Origin: Streptomyces sp. F001
GTDB lineage: Bacteria; Actinomycetota; Actinomycetes; Streptomycetales; Streptomycetaceae
Length of the DNA stretch: 64,000 nt
Direction of reading: 5' to 3'
Assembly (NCBI RefSeq): GCF_004187715.1
Contig: NZ_QZWF01000005.1
Span: 496,001 to 560,000 of the forward strand
Below the pieces are notes generated by a model. The model was not told the DNA's origin. It saw only the letters and a program-made list of their open reading frames with translations, and made no database searches. The position numbers and the translations under genes are program-made. Below are positions 33,328 through 42,196 of the stretch, piece by piece. The stretch's first letter is position 1. Each line of letters opens with the position of its first letter.

Positions 33328-34128
33328 CTACAGGCCGTCACGCTCGATCAACGAGCCATCAGGCCCCAGGGTGTAAACGCGCGGCGGCGGCATCGCTTCA
33401 ACCGCCCTCCGTAGCGCGGCTTCCTGCTCGGCAGGCTCAGGCCCATGTGGGTCTCGCACGTGGAATCCGTACAGCGCGATGGCCTCCGCGTCGACATCAT
33501 CGGGCTGCGGACGGCCTTCCTGGATGAAGCCGCAGAGCGCACGCAAGGCGTCCTCGCCCAGGTCCAAGGGGTGGAAGGGCAGGGCGTAGGGCTCTTCCTC
33601 CTCCCCCGGCCAGGGGACGATGTCGGCCGGGCGGTCGCCGGCCCAGTAGGGCAGTTCGAAGGGGAGCGGTTCGCCGATGTTCTCGATGATGCCGCTGTCT
33701 GGGGACAGGCTCAGGGAGCGTACGAGGCGCCCGTCCTCCCATACGGCGAACGCCAGCCAATCGACGACGCTGTGCATCGCATGCAGGACGAGTCGTCGGC
33801 CGGCGCTTGCCGCCACGAGGTGTTCCGGGAGCTCGGAGGGGGCGTCGATCATCACCCTCTGATCGCCGATGACATCCACGCCCGGCCAGCTGGCCGCGTA
33901 CGCCGTTCCCTTCGAGGGGTAGACGCCGTCCCATAGATTCGAGCCCCCGCACTCCTCGATCTCACAGCCCGGGTAAAGCCGCCGCATCATGGCAGTCGTC
34001 CGGTCAAGGTCCGCCGCGTCCACCTGCCGCAGCAACTCCGGCGCGTCGCCGTCGGAGTACACCAGCAGTCCCGTCTTGGCTCCCAAAGCCCCTCCCCAGA
34101 GCGTTGCCGTCCATGGCGAACGCACCAT
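33328..34128 (-). CDS. DUF6928-family protein
   Basis: From ATG 34128 this is a 266-residue cytosolic protein: GAKTGLLVYSDGDAPELLRQ, then WPGVDVIGDQRVMID, LHAMHSVVDWLAFAVWEDG, RSLSLSPDSGIIENIGE and LPFHPLDLGEDALRALCGF. The pattern matches DUF6928 proteins of Streptomyces, whose biochemical function is unknown. The ORF extends further upstream to 34233, but that extension looks non-homologous. No operon partner. Confidence 0.78.
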   Translation of the reverse strand: MVRSPWTATLWGGALGAKTGLLVYSDGDAPELLRQVDAADLDRTTAMMRRLYPGCEIEECGGSNLWDGVYPSKGTAYAASWPGVDVIGDQRVMIDAPSELPEHLVAASAGRRLVLHAMHSVVDWLAFAVWEDGRLVRSLSLSPDSGIIENIGEPLPFELPYWAGDRPADIVPWPGEEEEPYALPFHPLDLGEDALRALCGFIQEGRPQPDDVDAEAIALYGFHVRDPHGPEPAEQEAALRRAVEAMPPPRVYTLGPDGSLIERDGL

Positions 34129-34605
34129 AGCCGCATGCGCTGACAACGGGGGTGGCTCAGTCAGCTGCCCGGCTGGGCCGTCCCTGGGCCGTGCGAGGCC
34201 GCCCAACGCCAACCAACAACGACAGAAGCCCACGGCATCTGAGCTGTTCAGAGCCGTGGGCTTCCTCAGCCTCGCTGGTCAGCGAAACCGGTGATCAGTA
34301 GACCGGCTACTGAGGGGCCTTTTGCAGGTCTCACGAGGGCGAGTCGAATGCGTGTCGAAGTCGGCAGACAACCCGTCACCGGGTCGAGCTACTGCCCAGG
34401 TCAGAGCATTGTTGCGGGCAAACGCGCGAAGCGCCTTCTAAGCGCCTGGCTGCAGAGGGTCAGCTCCTGCAGAGAAACCTGGATCGCGGCGAGGCAGACG
34501 GCGTCCGCCAGCCGGTTCACGGTGATGGCCGCTCCCTGGGGACGGATACGTAGGATGCTTTGCGTGCTCGGGCCACCCCCTCCAGCGCCAACGAAAGAGG
34601 TCCTG
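34129..34605. other. Intergenic region with a hairpin terminator
   Basis: There is no gene in 477 bp. A hairpin GAAGCCCACGG ... CCGTGGGCTTC (34225-34264) resembles the terminators behind the att sites, but no att core precedes it, so a site may have been lost here. Confidence 0.45.
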
Positions 34606-35481
34606 ATGTCCCGTCACTACGAGCCGTCACCGCCGTTGTCGCCACTGCCGTCGATCACGCTGCGTGGGTACGGCGAGACCATGTGGCTGGAGGGCCGGGC
34701 CGTAGTGCTGGAGCAGAAGGGGCTGCGACGGCGGATACCGGTCGAGGCCGTAGAGGAGGCGCGGGCCGTGGGCCGGGGGCGGCGCTCGGTCGAGATAGCG
34801 CTGTGGGGCGTGGACGGCGCTCCGGGGCCTGTGTTCATCCTGAAAGGCCGCGACGCCGCCTCGGCGGGCCGGCTCGTCGAGGCGGCCAACCGAGCACGGT
34901 CCAGGAACGGTCCGCCGCAGGGCGGCGCGGCCCTGGTCGAGGAGCGGCCGACGAGCACCTCTGGCCGGAAGAAGGGCCTGGGGCTGACACGCCGTGAACG
35001 CGCCGTGGGGATCGCTCTCCTCCACGTATACGTCGGCGGGTTCGCCCTGCTGGCGTGGGCCGGCGAACCGCAGCAGGCGGCGTTGTGGCTGCTCGGGGTG
35101 ATGCCCGCCCTCTTCGGTCTGTTGATCGTGGTGCCCTCGCTCCGGTGGGCGTGGAAGCGGTGGACCGTGCGCAGGCGGGGTGTCATGGTCGTCGCGGTGT
35201 TCGCCCGGAAAGAGGGCAAGCGGACGTTCTTCCGGTACACCGACCTGGAGGGCGGGACGCACGAGATCGAGCCTGACTACGCGGCCAGGGGCATCGGCGG
35301 CGACCCGAAACGCATCGAAGTCGTCTACGACCGTCAGCACCCCAGCAGGGCTGTCTGCTCACTGGCAGCCTCGACCCTGGTGTGGCGCACAGCGGGCGTG
35401 ACGCTGGCTGGCGGACTGCTGCTGTCGCTCGCGTTCCTCATGATGCCCCTGCAACTGATCCTCCTGGCGCTCTCTGGATGA
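34606..35481 (+). CDS. Membrane protein with DUF3592-like domain
   Basis: The 291-residue protein has a cytosolic N-terminal domain of about 100 residues, two TM segments around residues 130-180 (AVGIALLHVYVGGFALLAW, ALWLLGVMPALFGLLIVV) and a DUF3592-like domain (VVAVFARKEGKRTFFRYTDLEG, IEVVYDRQHPSRAVCSL). A final TM follows (TLAGGLLLSLAFLMMPLQ). AAAGAGG lies 8 nt before the ATG at 34606. Function unknown; it lies just before attachment site 6. Confidence 0.72.
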   Translation: MSRHYEPSPPLSPLPSITLRGYGETMWLEGRAVVLEQKGLRRRIPVEAVEEARAVGRGRRSVEIALWGVDGAPGPVFILKGRDAASAGRLVEAANRARSRNGPPQGGAALVEERPTSTSGRKKGLGLTRRERAVGIALLHVYVGGFALLAWAGEPQQAALWLLGVMPALFGLLIVVPSLRWAWKRWTVRRRGVMVVAVFARKEGKRTFFRYTDLEGGTHEIEPDYAARGIGGDPKRIEVVYDRQHPSRAVCSLAASTLVWRTAGVTLAGGLLLSLAFLMMPLQLILLALSG

Positions 35482-35594
35482 TCCGAATGACATCCAACGC
35501 TGACATCAACGGCTACGAACAGCCGCAGACGTCAGCGGTTGCTGGTAGCTCCAGGGCACGCAGGAAGGCCCCACCGAGCCGGGGATGGATCGAA

Positions 35595-35637
35595 CTCCTA
35601 AAGCGGGTGTCGCAGGTTCGAATCCTGCCGGGGGCAC
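35595..35637 (+). other. Attachment site 6 (exact tRNA-Arg 3' part)
   Basis: It is identical over 43 bp to 5883-5925. A long hairpin terminator follows at 35642-35686 (CTAAGGGCCAGTTC ... GAACTGGCCCTTAG, with an inner AGGGG/CCCCT pair). It borders the module that contains the IS5-type element and the RepSA-xis-int relic. Confidence 0.82.
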
Positions 35638-35775
35638 ACGACTAAGGGCCAGTTCAGGGGCTTGATCCCCTCGAACTGGCCCTTAGCCATGATCACGGCC
35701 GTGCCACACACGTGCCACAAGGTCCGCTAACGACTCCTAACAAAAAGAGGCTTCTGGACCTCTGGGAATGACGGG

Positions 35776-36654
35776 GTGTCAGTTCTCGTTGATGCTGGCC
35801 GAAGGGGGTGCGAGCCAGTCGAGACGAGGAAGACCGCTGCCAGACCGTGGGAGATCGACGACAGGTTGTGGGCGCGCATCGAGCCGCTGCTGCCGGTCGT
35901 CCCACGTAATCCGCGGCGTCCAGGTCGTAAGCGTCTGGACAGTCGCAGGGTGCTGTGCGGGATCCTGTTCGTGCTGTACACCGGGATCCGCTGGGAGTTT
36001 CTGCCCCAGGAGCTGGGCTTCGGCTCGGGGATGACCTGCTGGCGACGGCTGCGGGACTGGAACGAGGCCGGGGTCTGGCAGCACCTGCACGAGCTGCTGC
36101 TCTCCGAGCTGCGGGCCGCAGACCTGCTGGACTTCTCCCGCGCAGCGGTCGACTCCAGCCACATCCGCGCGATGAAGGGCGGGCCGGCCACCGGTCCGTC
36201 CCCGGTGGACCGGGGCAAGGCCGGCAGCAAGCACCACCTGATCGTCGAGGCGCACGGCATCCCGCTCGCGGCAATCACCACCGGCGGCAACCGCAACGAC
36301 GTCACCCAACTGATCCCGCTGATCCAGGCCGTCCCGCCGATCCGCGGCAAGCGCGGCCAGCCACTGCGCCGCCCCGAGCACCTGTACGCCGACCGCGGCT
36401 ATGACCACGAGGTCTACCGGGACAAGGTCCGCCGGTTCCAGATCACCCCGCACCTCGCCCGGCGCGGCACCGGGCACGGCTCCGGCCCGGGCGTGTACCG
36501 CTGGGTCGTGGAAGGAGCGATCGCGCTGCTGCACTGGTTCCGCCGCCTGCGCACCCGCTGGGAGATCCGCGACGACATCCACCACGCGTTCGTCACCCTC
36601 GGCTGCGCCGTCATCTGCTGGCGACGACTGCGCACCGCACTTTGTCGAGAGTAA
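35776..36654 (+). CDS. IS5-family transposase
   Basis: The 292-residue single-frame transposase has WEIDDRLWARIEPLLP, the DDE residues in AVDSSHIRAMKG (Asp), YADRGYDHEVYR (Asp) and VVEGAIALLHWFRRLRTRWE (Glu), and a C-terminal HHAFVTLGCAVICWRRL. The frame is intact, so it may be active. Confidence 0.9.
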   Translation: MSVLVDAGRRGCEPVETRKTAARPWEIDDRLWARIEPLLPVVPRNPRRPGRKRLDSRRVLCGILFVLYTGIRWEFLPQELGFGSGMTCWRRLRDWNEAGVWQHLHELLLSELRAADLLDFSRAAVDSSHIRAMKGGPATGPSPVDRGKAGSKHHLIVEAHGIPLAAITTGGNRNDVTQLIPLIQAVPPIRGKRGQPLRRPEHLYADRGYDHEVYRDKVRRFQITPHLARRGTGHGSGPGVYRWVVEGAIALLHWFRRLRTRWEIRDDIHHAFVTLGCAVICWRRLRTALCRE

Positions 36655-36730
36655 GGGCAGGCGATACGCCCCAGGGGATGGCCTGCTCGATGCGTCAGAA
36701 CGCATACGTAGCAGTCGGGCCCGCGCAGCC

Positions 36731-37477
36731 TCACATCCGGGATCTCAGCACGTCGACCTCACAGCCCGGCGCGGACGGGTCGAAGCCGTGCTCGACCAGC
36801 CAGCGAACCCCCAGCAGGCTTCGCAACGACCACCACGCGCGGATCACGTCGAGGTCGACGTCGGTGCCATACCCGGCGATGACGTCGTCGAGGTGCCCCT
36901 CGTGTCCGAGCGTCAAGGTGGCGAGGTCGAACAGGGCATCACCCCGGCCCGCCTCGGACCAGTCGATGATGCCGGTGACCTCGTCGCCGTCGACGAAGAC
37001 GTGCTCGATCTGCAGGTCGCCGTGCGTGAACACCGGAGTCCACGGCCGGATCGCGGCCTCGGCGACCTGGCGGTTGCGGGTGACCAGGTCGGCGGGCAGG
37101 ACGCCGTTCGTCACGAGCAACTCGCACTCGCCGTCGAGTTCCGCCGCCAACTCGTCGGGGCCCCGGCGGCGCCGGCCGGGCCAGGGCGGCAACGGCGCCC
37201 TGTGCAACTGCCGGACGGCGGCACCCGCCGCGGCCCACGCCGCCGACGACGCGGTCGACGGCTCACCGAGACGGCCGAGCACCGTCCCCGGGACGGCGGC
37301 GATCGCGAGCACGGGCGGCTTGCGCCACAGGACCTCCGGGGTCGGGACCGGCGCGAGGGACATCGCCTCGACCTCGACGTCGATGCGCGCCTGATCGGCG
37401 TCCACCTTCAAGAACACGTCACCGACGCGCAGAGTCGCGCGCTCGGAATGGGCGACGACGACTTTGACCTCATCCAT
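36731..37477 (-). CDS. Aminoglycoside phosphotransferase-like (APH) protein
   Basis: The 248-residue kinase-fold protein has the catalytic loop VFTHGDLQIEHVFVDGDE and the metal-binding GIIDWSEAGRGDALFDLATL, both typical of APH/choline kinase-like enzymes. The usual Asn after the HGD motif is His here, which is seen in a subset of actinobacterial members. The N-lobe is short. The substrate may be an antibiotic or a small metabolite. It lies between the inverted repeats of the IS5-type element and is transcribed towards the transposase gene. Confidence 0.8.
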   Translation of the reverse strand: MDEVKVVVAHSERATLRVGDVFLKVDADQARIDVEVEAMSLAPVPTPEVLWRKPPVLAIAAVPGTVLGRLGEPSTASSAAWAAAGAAVRQLHRAPLPPWPGRRRRGPDELAAELDGECELLVTNGVLPADLVTRNRQVAEAAIRPWTPVFTHGDLQIEHVFVDGDEVTGIIDWSEAGRGDALFDLATLTLGHEGHLDDVIAGYGTDVDLDVIRAWWSLRSLLGVRWLVEHGFDPSAPGCEVDVLRSRM

Positions 37478-37622
37478 GGGCGACCAGTATCCCGGGGATG
37501 ATCGCCGACGTCGCCGGGATTATCGCGTGCGATTACGCGGCTGACCGCGTCCCGCTACCCGGCGGCCTCGTGCACGACACCAACCTCTGACCAGGTCAAG
37601 CCCACCAGTTTTGTTAGGAGTC

Positions 37623-37853
37623 CTAACAGAAGGTGCGACCTACGGCCGCGCAAACCTTGGCAGCTCGCTGCGCTCGCGCGCGACGGCGTTCGGGAACTCC
37701 CGCCCGCCGCGTGCTTCCGGGCCGACTCGGACCTGGCGTGCCCGAAGGGTCGGCACAGTCCCTGTGACTCTCCCGGCTACGCTCGCGAGGGAGCGCCCCG
37801 CAGCGCGTGGCTGCGGGGCGCCGATCCACTTTCGCAACAGGCCCTAGTGGGGT
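37623..37853. other. Non-coding segment at a second IS-end-like junction
   Basis: It begins with CTAACAGAAGG, forming with the preceding bases a palindromic junction TGTTAGGAGTCCTAACA (37613-37629). A G/C-rich hairpin near 37790-37820 is present. No gene is seen. Confidence 0.4.
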
Positions 37854-38069
37854 TTAGTCGACCGTCTGCCCGTCGTACATGCCGCCCCTGCAGGTCGGGA
37901 GCACGGGCGTCGACCGATCGATCGTTCCGCCGCCGTCCGTGCACTCACCCGGGGTGACGCTGCCGGGCGGGGTGACGCTGCCGGCGGTGGCGGTGGCGGC
38001 GCCTGTGAGGCCGAGTCCGGCGAGGGCTGCCGTGGCGATGACGGTGGCGAGGATTCGTCGAATGCGCAT
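37854..38069 (-). CDS. Small secreted protein
   Basis: The 71-residue protein has a Sec signal peptide (MRIRRILATVIATAALAGLG, then LTGAATATAG) and a short mature part with two Cys (GECTDGGG, LPTCRGGMYDG) that could form one disulfide. Streptomyces has many such peptides of unknown role. There are no partner genes. Confidence 0.6.
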   Translation of the reverse strand: MRIRRILATVIATAALAGLGLTGAATATAGSVTPPGSVTPGECTDGGGTIDRSTPVLPTCRGGMYDGQTVD

Positions 38070-38214
38070 TTGGTTCGCCTTTCACGGATTGCCTCGGTTG
38101 GGGCACTAATCAGCTTCATGTTCACCCATATGGGTGGCACGTCTTATTGGGCCATTCGGGTGACAGTGCTGTCGGATGCGGGGTCGGTGACGCAACCCGT
38201 CGGACAGGCCCTGG

Positions 38215-38255
38215 AACGAAGAGACCACCCCGGCCGGATGGATGGTCTCTTCGTT
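38215..38255. terminator. Hairpin terminator
   Basis: AACGAAGAGACCA (38215-38227) pairs exactly with TGGTCTCTTCGTT (38243-38255). It separates the small secreted protein region from a transposase relic. Confidence 0.7.
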
Positions 38256-38364
38256 GTTCCGGAGGGGGCAACGTCCGCAACCGGCCCAATGCTAAGAGCC
38301 GTGTTGACCTGCGGAAACGCGCTTTAAACGGCGTCCTACGTGGTGAGGCGTCGTTGGTCTCGTC

Positions 38365-38512
38365 ATGGGGCGGGGTACATGGAGTTGGATTGTTCCGGAC
38401 GGGTTGTGGGAGATTGCCAAGCCGTTGATACCGCCGTCGAAGGTGCGGCCTCAGGGTGGAGGGACGCAGGACACCCCTGATGAGACCCTGTTCGCGGCCA
38501 TCGTCGCAGTTA
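38365..38512 (+). pseudogene. 5' fragment of an IS5-family transposase
   Basis: The frame encodes SWIVPDGLWEIAKPLIPPSK, then VRPQGGGTQDTPDETLFAAI, the characteristic N-terminus of an IS5-family transposase of Streptomyces. It then runs into unrelated sequence. Only about 45 of some 270 residues remain. Confidence 0.75.
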
Positions 38513-38808
38513 CTCAGCGCGGCCGCCCCCCGGGTGCCCGGGACGGGCGGGGGAGAGGATGCGACGCTGGAGTGAGGGGCCCGCGAGTGGAGGTCCGAGT
38601 GCGTCTCATCAGGTCCGGGGCCCTCTCCTTCGGCCTGGCGACCATGTCCCGGTGCGGCTCAATGGATGCGACGCAGAATCGTGCGGTCAGTCTGTGAGCG
38701 CGCCGGCCGGGGGTACCACTCACCGAGCGTCGCCAGGCGGCCTTACCGCGTGGATCCGGCCCGCCGGGACCAGGACCGCGCGACCAACCCGGAAGGCAGG
38801 TGCGTCCC
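38513..38808. other. Degenerate intergenic sequence
   Basis: There is no convincing gene between the transposase relic and the next small secreted protein. The only signal seen is GGAAGGCAGG just before the following ATG. Confidence 0.4.
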
Positions 38809-39084
38809 ATGCGCACGTCGATCCGTATCGCCGGTGCCCTCACCGGCATGACCCTCACCCTCGGCGGTGCGGTCCTCGCAGCTCCCCCGGTCCGGGCCGA
38901 CATCCCCGCCTGTACACAGATGGCCGAACTGGCCGGTGCCACCGCTTCCGACTCCGTCACAGCGGCCTGCAGCCGTGGCGTGGTCGGAGACCTGCAGAGT
39001 TGTGTGACCGGGCTGACCGGGGCCGGAGTGGCGGGCGGCGCCGCGACCGGTGCCTGCCGGGCGGCGGCCCAGGAGCCGCGTTAG
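38809..39084 (+). CDS. Small secreted protein with Cys pairs
   Basis: The 91-residue protein from ATG 38809 has a signal peptide (MRTSIRIAGALTGMTLTLGG, AVLAAPPVRA) and a mature part with four Cys (PACTQMAELAG, TAACSRGVVGDLQSCVTGLTG, TGACRAAAQ). The RBS GGAAGGCAGG is well placed. Function unknown; the Cys spacing suggests two disulfides. Confidence 0.6.
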   Translation: MRTSIRIAGALTGMTLTLGGAVLAAPPVRADIPACTQMAELAGATASDSVTAACSRGVVGDLQSCVTGLTGAGVAGGAATGACRAAAQEPR

Positions 39085-39336
39085 AGGACCGCGCGCCGCA
39101 GCCGCCCGCCGGCACCGGTCGGAGGCAGGTACGGCCCGTCTCCTCCTCAACCCCCGGCCTGCCCTGACACAACGCGGCCCCGGTGGGCAGTCTCGACCGC
39201 CAAGGACATCGACGTCGCTCCGCTCCTGCCGGCGCGCACGCGACGTACCGATGCGGCCGGTCGAGGTCGGTGACGTCATGCCTCTCTGGGGCCGGGCAGT
39301 GACCGCCCGGGCGCGGCGCCGAGCCTCGCCTCGCGG

Positions 39337-40248
39337 GCCCGCCTTGGTCCGCGCCTTGATCCAGTCGTCCCGGAAGTTGCTCCGCCGCAGCCGACCGCCC
39401 TGGGGACCACGGAAGACGTGACCATCACGGCCCGGTCCGGCGTAGGCGTCGAGGTGGCGCTTCACGTCCGGCAGGAGTTCGGTCGGGAAGGCCACCGGCC
39501 GGACACCGGCATCGGACTTGGGCGCCTTGTCGAAGAGGGCACCCGTCTGCATCTCCGCCTGTGAGCGCCGGACCATCAGCACCGCGTTCGTGGTGTCGAC
39601 GTCCCGCCGACGGAGCGAGGCCAGCTCACCGAAGCGCAGCCCGGTGAAGGCGGCCAGTAGGACGAGCAGCCGATAACGCGGCGTGATCGCGTCGCCCACG
39701 GCGAACACCTCGGCCACGGTGAGGACAGGCCTCTCTGGCACGTCGTAGCGGTCGGCTCCCTTGATCCGGCACGGGTTGCGCCGGATCAGCTCATCGTCAA
39801 CGGCCGTGTTCAGGATCGCCCGCATGATCTGGTACGCCTTGACCACGGTCGGCTCACCGATCCGCGCGAGGCATGCCGTACGCCAGGCCCGAACCTGAGC
39901 CGTCGTGATCGAGGAGAGCGACCGGTCACCGAAGGTGGGCAGCAGATGCAACCGGATCACCGACTCATGACGCTCGCGCGAACGGGCCGCAAGCTTGCGG
40001 TCCTTGAGCCACGCAGTGGCGTACTCACCAAAGTGGACCTTGCCCGCCTCAGGGTCGGCCCACTGGCCACGGGTGATGTCCGCCTCGATGTGGGTCAGCG
40101 CGACTTCCGCATCCGTCTTGGTGGCGTACGTCTCCTCTGCGCTGCGAAGCTGCCCCGCGCTCGGATCACAGTAACGGGCCTGCCAGCGGCCGGACTTGAG
40201 CTGTCGGACCGAGCCGAACCGGCGACGCCTGCCCCGATTGTTCGCCAT
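39337..40248 (-). pseudogene. Tyrosine integrase truncated before the catalytic His/Tyr (int of a RepSA-type element)
   Basis: The first ~304 residues match an actinobacterial integrase: FGSVRQLKSGRWQARYCDP, core-binding domain, then LLAAFTGLRFGELASLRRRDV with Arg205 and FRGPQGGRLRRSNFRDDW. The HxxR, His and Tyr motifs are absent. The open frame continues for another ~200 residues of unrelated sequence to 38743. The enzyme is therefore inactive. The gene follows xis with an ATGA overlap. This is the remains of a rep-xis-int module distinct from the int at 6475. Confidence 0.85.
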
Positions 40249-40457
40249 CAGGCAACCCTCCTGAGAACAACAGGCCGGAGGGTCACCGGCTGGACAGTGT
40301 GCTCAGCGACGAAGGCGGACACGGCGCTCTCGGGGATGCGGACGTGTCGGCCGACCTTCACGAAGGTGATCCGGCGTTCCTCGATGAGACGCCGCGGGAA
40401 GCGCACGGTCGTGCCGAGGACTTCGGCGACCTGGTTCACGGTGAGCAGGCGATCCAT
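40248..40457 (-). CDS. xis: Excisionase-type HTH protein of the relic element
   Basis: The 69-residue protein has an HTH_17-like domain (LLTVNQVAEVLGTTVRFPRR, LIEERRITFVKVGRHVRIPESAVSAFV). Its stop overlaps the integrase start. It lies directly behind the RepSA fragment, the order rep-xis-int known from pSAM2-type AICEs. The gene itself appears intact, although its partners are broken. Confidence 0.8.
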   Translation of the reverse strand: MDRLLTVNQVAEVLGTTVRFPRRLIEERRITFVKVGRHVRIPESAVSAFVAEHTVQPVTLRPVVLRRVA

Positions 40458-40459
40458 GG

Positions 40460-40804
40460 TCACCACTCCCCCTCTACCGGCAACGCGGCCAGTGCTTCGC
40501 GGGCGGTTTCGCGGTTGAGCTGGAGGTCGCGGGCGATGGTGGCGGCGAGGGCGGATTCGCCGGGGGTGTGGCCGTGTCCGGCGTACTGCCAGTCGTCGAG
40601 GACGAGCACGGTGTCCGGCTCGCGGTCGACGCCGAGCGCTTCTCGTTCCTGTGCGGCTCGGAAGTCCGCACGTGCCTGGCGGAGAGCGCCGAGCGTGGTC
40701 GAGTAGCGGCGGGACTTCGAGGAGAAGTGGCCGCGGAAGCCGAGCATGTGAGCCCAGGCCCAAAGGCGGCGATCCGGGTACAACTTGTCGAGGTCCCGGC
40801 ATGC
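40460..40804 (-). pseudogene. repSA: C-terminal fragment of a RepSA-type replication initiator
   Basis: The last ~115 codons of the fused frame read LWAWAHMLGFRGHFSSKSRRYSTT, then LGALRQARADFRAAQEREAL. The WAHMLGFRGHFxTKSRRYS signature is characteristic of the C-terminus of pSAM2-type RepSA proteins. The N-terminal rolling-circle catalytic part is missing because an IS5-type element inserted upstream. The sequence remains in frame with the transposase. Confidence 0.78.
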
Positions 40805-41677
40805 GGTGATCAGGCGGCGGCTCATGAGCATGGTCATCGACCACCGGATGACGGCTTCGCTGGTGTCGGTGCGCCGTTCGTAGTCACGGACCAGGCGCCG
40901 GCTGCGCAGGAGCCAGGCGAAGGATCTTTCCACGACCCAGCGGCGGGGCAGGACCTCAAAACCTTGGACGTCGTCGCTTCGGCGGACGACGTCGAGAACG
41001 AGTCCGAGGTGCTGGACAGCCCAGTCCTGGAGGTGGCCGCGGTAGCCGCCGTCGGCCCAGATCAGGGAAAGCCGCGGCAAGCGATTCGTCGCCGCGGGCA
41101 GCAGGATGCGGGCGGCGTCCCGGTCGGTCGTGGACGCCGGCGTGACAGCCACGTCCAGCAGGAGTCCGAGCGTGTCGGTGAGCAGGTGCCGCTTGCCTCC
41201 GTTGATCTTCTTCCCGGCATCGTATCCCCGTGAGCCGTGGGCGACGGTGGCGTCCGCCTTCACCGACTGTGAGTCCACGACCGCCGCACTCGCCTCCTCC
41301 TCACGGCTCTCCGCCTCACGGACGGCTCCCCGCAGCCGGTCGTGCAGTTCGGCCACCAGGCCCGCATCCCGCCAGCGGGCGAAGAAGGCATACACGCGAG
41401 GCCAGGGCGGGAAGTCGAACGGCATCGCCCGCCACTTGATGCCGTTGTCGACGAGGTAGCGCACGGCGTCGATCACCTGCCGGTGGCAGTAGCCCTCCGG
41501 ACGGCCGCCGCGGCCCGCCAGCCATCCCGGCATCGGCAGCAGATCCCGCACCAGGGTCCATTCGGCATCGCTCATGTCGGAGTCGTAGCGCGGCCGGCGG
41601 CCCGGCCGGTCGGCCGCGTTCCCGAACCTGTGGGCGAGACAGTCACACTCAGGGGTGGACCAACGGGACTGCTGCAT
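40460..41677 (-). CDS. IS5-family transposase, fused in frame to the RepSA tail
   Basis: The transposase part (from ATG 41575, MSDAEWTLVRDLLPMPGW) contains DDE landmarks VVDSQSVKADATVA, LIWADGGYRGHLQDWA and RRWVVERSFAWLLRSRRLVRDYE. It ends near VIRWSMTMLMSRRLI at about residue 290. The frame then continues without a stop into ~115 residues of RepSA. The insertion end therefore lies near 40804. The hybrid protein may still transpose if the extra tail is tolerated. TGATCA motifs at 40807 and 41712 may mark the ends, but this is weak. Confidence 0.8.
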   Translation of the reverse strand: MQQSRWSTPECDCLAHRFGNAADRPGRRPRYDSDMSDAEWTLVRDLLPMPGWLAGRGGRPEGYCHRQVIDAVRYLVDNGIKWRAMPFDFPPWPRVYAFFARWRDAGLVAELHDRLRGAVREAESREEEASAAVVDSQSVKADATVAHGSRGYDAGKKINGGKRHLLTDTLGLLLDVAVTPASTTDRDAARILLPAATNRLPRLSLIWADGGYRGHLQDWAVQHLGLVLDVVRRSDDVQGFEVLPRRWVVERSFAWLLRSRRLVRDYERRTDTSEAVIRWSMTMLMSRRLITACRDLDKLYPDRRLWAWAHMLGFRGHFSSKSRRYSTTLGALRQARADFRAAQEREALGVDREPDTVLVLDDWQYAGHGHTPGESALAATIARDLQLNRETAREALAALPVEGEW

Positions 41678-41779
41678 GATGAGGGCTGCCCTGCGACCAG
41701 TTGTCTTTCGCTGATCAACCAGCGCGCCCTGAGTCGTTGCTCTACCCTGGCACGTGCGCCGCGTCGATAGGAGGCCCCT

Positions 41780-42196
41780 GTGGAGTGGTGGATCGCCCTA
41801 CTTTGGGGGTTAGCGGGTGCAGGGTTCATCGAGGGCCTAGACCTCTATTCGGCCATCCGGCGCGTTAAGGGCTACCCCTGGACAATCAAAGGCGAAGTCC
41901 CCTTCGGCCCTTATCTTTTGTCAGTTTTCATCCGGTTAGCTGTTGGTGCTGGGCTGGCGGCTGCCCTAGGTGCTTCCCAGCAAGTTGCCGGCCCTGTGGG
42001 CGCAGTCGCCGCTGGTGTAGCCGCTCCCAAGATCCTAGAGCAACTCGCTCGGCGAGGACTTTCCCATCCTGCCGTCGAACAGCTCCCTGCTCCTACAGCA
42101 ACGCCACCGCCACCAGCTACCGACGTCAATCCCGCGGTGAGTACTTCGCAGCCGCATTCTCCAGATGTGACGGGAGGCCAGAGTCATGCGCTCTGA
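41780..42196 (+). CDS. Small membrane protein coupled to a pentapeptide-repeat protein
   Basis: The 138-residue protein from GTG 41780 (AGGAGG 7 nt upstream) has a hydrophobic N-terminal helix (WWIALLWGLAGAGFIEG), a second around LLSVFIRLAVGAGLAAAL and a third candidate (AGPVGAVAAGVAAPKIL), then a Pro/Thr-rich tail. It overlaps the next gene by 11 bp, so both are cotranslated. Codon use is less G/C-biased than in neighbouring genes, suggesting recent transfer. No known family. Confidence 0.65.
   Translation: MEWWIALLWGLAGAGFIEGLDLYSAIRRVKGYPWTIKGEVPFGPYLLSVFIRLAVGAGLAAALGASQQVAGPVGAVAAGVAAPKILEQLARRGLSHPAVEQLPAPTATPPPPATDVNPAVSTSQPHSPDVTGGQSHAL

Larger units (their letters stand above)
35732..37622. 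mobile_element. IS5-type element with passenger phosphotransferase gene
   Basis: Perfect 14-bp inverted repeats GACTCCTAACAAAA (35732-35745) and its complement (37609-37622) enclose an IS5-family transposase and an APH-like gene. CTAAC flanks both sides (35727-35731 and 37623-37627), as expected for a short IS5-type target duplication. The enclosed 1.9 kb is longer than a plain IS5 element. Immediately to the right the sequence CTAACAGAAGG suggests a second, related end. Confidence 0.6.
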
